Part shown: positions 15,536 to 17,597 of the stretch, piece after piece
Layout: the number at the start of each line of letters is the position of its first letter
Numbering within the stretch: position 1 is the first letter of the stretch
NCBI GenBank assembly: GCA_944393755.1
Contig: CALYBF010000012.1
Location: 1-17,597, forward strand
Reading direction: 5' to 3'
DNA: 17,597 nucleotides
Source: an uncultured Clostridia bacterium
GTDB taxonomy: Bacteria; Bacillota; Clostridia; TANB77; CAG-508
The notes under the pieces: model-generated
Told to the model about the DNA's origin: nothing
What the model saw: only the letters and a program-made list of their open reading frames with translations
Database searches by the model: none
Made by a program: the position numbers and the translations under genes

Positions 15536-16426
15536 ATGTTTCAAGATATTCTAGGAAATGATAAAATAAAAAAATCATTAGAAGAAGGAATAAAAAATAA
15601 TAAAATATCACATAGTTATCTATTTTTAGGACAAGCAGGAATTGGTAAAAAAATGATAGCAAAAGAACTGGCAAAAGGAATATTGTGCCTAAATGAAGAT
15701 AATAAATATTGTAATAATTGTAAATCTTGTTTAGAATTTGAAGGTGGAAATAACCCAGACTTTTTTGTGATAGAACCAGAAGGAAATACTTTAAAAATAG
15801 ACCAAATAAGAAATATGCAAATAGGAGTGCAAGAAAAACCAATCATTTCTAGTAAAAAAGTATATATAATAGATAATGCAGACCTTATGACAAAAGAAGC
15901 ACAAAATGCACTTCTAAAAACACTAGAAGAACCACCAGAATTTATTACAATAATATTAATAGGAGAAAATGAAAATGCATTTTTGCCTACTATAAAATCA
16001 AGATGTATGATATTACACTTTAACCAGATACCGGACTTAGATATAAAAAATTACTTAGAAAAAAATTATAATATACAAGTAAGCAATAATATGCTAGAAG
16101 TATTCCAAGGAAGTATTGGAAAAGCAATTGAATTAAAAGATAAACAAGAAATCTATAAAAATATAGAAGAAGCAATTGATAATATAGAAAAAGAAGATTT
16201 AATAGATTTAATTAAAAAATTAGATATTTTATATACTTCAAAAGATGAAATATTAGATATTTTAGATTATATTAATATAATCTTTTTAAGAAAAGCAAAA
16301 GAAAATGTAAAATACACAAGATGTATAAAAATTGTGGAAAACACTAAGAGAAGAATTACTCAAAATGCAAATTATGATATGAGTATAGATAATATGTTAT
16401 TTAATATTTGGGAGGAAGTAGTTTGA
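15536..16426 (+). CDS. holB: DNA polymerase III delta-prime subunit
   Basis: AAA+ subunit of the clamp loader that places the sliding clamp on primed DNA. 296 residues. Walker A-like GQAGIGKK at 32-39, a zinc site formed by C51, C59, C62 and C65, KVYIIDNADLMTKEAQNALLKTLEEPP with the acidic Walker B region, and the SRC sensor motif (IKSRCMILHF). The C-terminal third is shorter and less conserved than in E. coli, as usual in Bacillota. ATG 15536 follows GAGGG. Its TGA overlaps the TTG of ricT as TTGA. The holB-ricT order is a standard Bacillota arrangement. Confidence 0.93.
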   Translation: MFQDILGNDKIKKSLEEGIKNNKISHSYLFLGQAGIGKKMIAKELAKGILCLNEDNKYCNNCKSCLEFEGGNNPDFFVIEPEGNTLKIDQIRNMQIGVQEKPIISSKKVYIIDNADLMTKEAQNALLKTLEEPPEFITIILIGENENAFLPTIKSRCMILHFNQIPDLDIKNYLEKNYNIQVSNNMLEVFQGSIGKAIELKDKQEIYKNIEEAIDNIEKEDLIDLIKKLDILYTSKDEILDILDYINIIFLRKAKENVKYTRCIKIVENTKRRITQNANYDMSIDNMLFNIWEEVV

Positions 16427-17361
16427 AAAATATAATAGGAGTTAGATTTAAAAAATTAGGCAAAATATATTTCTTTAACCCTAAAAGTTTAAGAGTAAGA
16501 AAAGGAGTTAAAGTAATAGTAGAAACAGCACAAGGTGAAGAATATGGAGAAGTAGTAATACCAAATCGTTTTATAAAAGATGAAAAAATACTTGCACCTT
16601 TAAAAAAAGTAATTAGAATTGCAAACATAAGAGACCATAAACATTTTGAAGAGTGTAGAAGAAAAGAAAAAGAAGCTTTTGACATATGTCAAAAGAAAAT
16701 AAAAGAACATGGGCTAAAAATGACATTAACAGATGTAGAATATAAATTTGATAATAGCAAAATGTTATTTTATTTTACAGCAGATGGAAGAATAGACTTT
16801 AGAGATTTAGTAAAAGACTTAGCAGCAATATATAAAACTAGAATAGAACTTAGACAAATAGGCGTAAGAGACGAAGTGAAAAGAATAGGCGGAAATGGAG
16901 TATGTGGTAGAGAACTTTGTTGTTGTTCTTTCTTAAGAGACTTTGAAGCTGTTTCAATAAAAATGGCAAAAGAACAAAATTTATCACTTAACCCAAGTAA
17001 AATATCAGGAAATTGTGGTAGACTTATGTGTTGTTTAAAATATGAAAATGAAGTTTACGAAGAAAAATTAAAAAAACTTCCAAGCATAGGAGCAACAGTA
17101 AAAACACCAGATGGTGAAGGTGAAGTAGAATATATAGAAACTTTAAGAGAAATTCTTAGAGTTAAAGTAAAAGACGGAGACAATTTTGTATCTAAAAAAT
17201 ATCCAATGAGTGATATTACAATAATAAAAGACAATAAAGCAGAAAAAGTAGATGAAGAAGAATTAGAACACAAACAAGAATTAGAAGAACTAGAAAAGTT
17301 AGAACAAGAAGACAGAAAAAATGCGACAAATGGGGACACCCAATTTTTGTCTCAAAATTAA
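16423..17361 (+). CDS. ricT: RicT/YaaT family protein (PSP1 domain)
   Basis: RicT forms a complex with two partners in Bacillus that carries iron-sulfur clusters and influences RNase Y mRNA processing, competence and sporulation. 312 residues with the PSP1 core and seven cysteines clustered at 161, 166-168, 198 and 203-204 (GVCGRELCCCSF and GNCGRLMCC), fitting the cluster-binding pattern. The C-terminus is a Glu/Lys-rich helical tail. I start at TTG 16423 because GGGAGGAAG precedes it; the TTG at 16408 would include that site. The start overlaps the holB stop. The last residues (about NGDTQFLSQN) are encoded by a copy of the 23-nt repeat, so the protein end was set by a repeat insertion. Confidence 0.92.
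   Translation: MKNIIGVRFKKLGKIYFFNPKSLRVRKGVKVIVETAQGEEYGEVVIPNRFIKDEKILAPLKKVIRIANIRDHKHFEECRRKEKEAFDICQKKIKEHGLKMTLTDVEYKFDNSKMLFYFTADGRIDFRDLVKDLAAIYKTRIELRQIGVRDEVKRIGGNGVCGRELCCCSFLRDFEAVSIKMAKEQNLSLNPSKISGNCGRLMCCLKYENEVYEEKLKKLPSIGATVKTPDGEGEVEYIETLREILRVKVKDGDNFVSKKYPMSDITIIKDNKAEKVDEEELEHKQELEELEKLEQEDRKNATNGDTQFLSQN
17332..17354 (+). repeat. Third copy of the 23-nt repeat, inside the ricT 3' end
   Basis: GGGGACACCC followed by AATTTTTGTCTCA matches the two copies at 641-696 with few changes. GCGACAAA just upstream can pair with TTTTGTC, giving the same hairpin as the gatB terminator. It is translated as the last residues of RicT. Confidence 0.65.
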
Positions 17362-17383
17362 AAGCACATTATGTGCTTTTTTT
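17361..17383 (+). terminator. Intrinsic terminator of lepB-holB-ricT
   Basis: AAAGCACA pairs perfectly with TGTGCTTT over a three-base loop, followed by further T to 17383. It begins at the last base of the ricT stop codon. Confidence 0.8.
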
Positions 17384-17412
17384 ACAGATATAAAATAATA
17401 AAAGCATTTTCA

Positions 17413-17511
17413 ATGAAAAAATATGAGTGGAAAGTTAGAGTGATAGAAAAATTTGATAAACCAATAGAAGCAAAAGGAAAATTAGGGTTATGGAATTTTG
17501 AGAAAAAATAA
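17413..17511 (+). CDS. Possible 32-residue peptide or gene remnant
   Basis: An open frame starting MKKYEWKVRVIEKFDK, rich in Lys and Glu, without a recognisable ribosome binding site and just after the ricT terminator. It is not recognised. It may be a fragment of a larger gene or chance; it is recorded because the spacing and composition look protein-like. Confidence 0.25.
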   Translation: MKKYEWKVRVIEKFDKPIEAKGKLGLWNFEKK

Positions 17512-17526
17512 GAGTTCAAATTGAAG

Positions 17527-17570
17527 TGAACCCAAATTATTAGACAAAAAAGTTTAATAAGGAGGGTTCA
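17527..17570 (+). promoter_or_regulatory. Inverted repeat over the ribosome binding site of the last gene
   Basis: TGAACCC (17527-17533) pairs with GGGTTCA (17564-17570), whose first bases overlap the ribosome binding site GGAGGG (17561-17566). The stem is short (7 bp) with a 30-base loop, so support is weak. Confidence 0.3.
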
Positions 17571-17574
17571 TTTT

Positions 17575-17597
17575 ATGTCTAAATATTCAAATGAATT
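17575..17597 (+). CDS. Start of an unidentified gene, cut by the window end
   Basis: ATG at 17575 follows GGAGGG at eight bases. Only MSKYSNE can be read before the window ends. Some small acid-soluble spore proteins begin similarly, but seven residues cannot establish identity. Confidence 0.55.

Overview
The window is AT-rich chromosomal DNA from a Gram-positive, low-GC, probably anaerobic member of the Bacillota, most likely an uncultivated Clostridia-type bacterium. This rests on a sortase, a PASTA-bearing penicillin-binding protein, a single-anchor signal peptidase, the holB-ricT gene pair, two rubredoxin units, strong AGGAGG ribosome binding sites, and arginine written almost only as AGA, AGG or CGT. 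Genus cannot be read from the sequence.

Layout. 1-633: end of gatB, closed by a terminator made from a dispersed 23-nt repeat. 704-955 (-): small membrane protein. 956-1448: gene-poor, with a palindromic element, a long hairpin and the rpsT terminator. 1449-1715 (-): rpsT. 1871-3751 (+): rpiB, a WecA/TagO-type glycosyl-carrier transferase with a C-terminal rubredoxin domain, and a free rubredoxin. 3798-6310 (-): a peptidoglycan hydrolase, a sortase and ksgA. 6465-14817 (+): a cell-wall and division cluster of PASTA penicillin-binding protein, murE, mraY, ftsW, murG and a sensor histidine kinase. 14893-17361 (+): lepB-holB-ricT. The end holds a terminator and the first codons of another gene.

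Main observation. Five genes look broken by frameshifts: wecA/tagO-rubredoxin (two), the hydrolase (one), the penicillin-binding protein (one), ftsW (two) and the histidine kinase (one). All seven breaks are the same event. The reading frame meets a CGG codon, and the conserved protein continues only if the C is skipped and the next three bases, GGN, are read as glycine. These seven are the only in-frame CGG codons I found in the window, on either strand. CGG occurs many times out of frame (for example GAC GGA, TTC GGA, GCG GTA), with no break. Arginine CGN codons are otherwise only CGT (9 counted); I saw no in-frame CGA or CGC. The simplest reading is that CGG is an unassigned codon here, and that ribosomes pass it by obligatory +1 frameshifting or by reading CGGN as a four-base glycine codon. 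Since ftsW needs two such events, the process must be efficient. I therefore annotate these as intact genes with +1 recoding, not as pseudogenes.

Together the genes cover lipid-carrier sugar transfer (WecA/TagO, MraY, MurG), precursor synthesis (MurE), polymerisation and crosslinking (FtsW, penicillin-binding protein), wall remodelling and surface anchoring (hydrolase, sortase), export (LepB), and housekeeping translation and replication functions (GatB, S20, KsgA, HolB, RicT).
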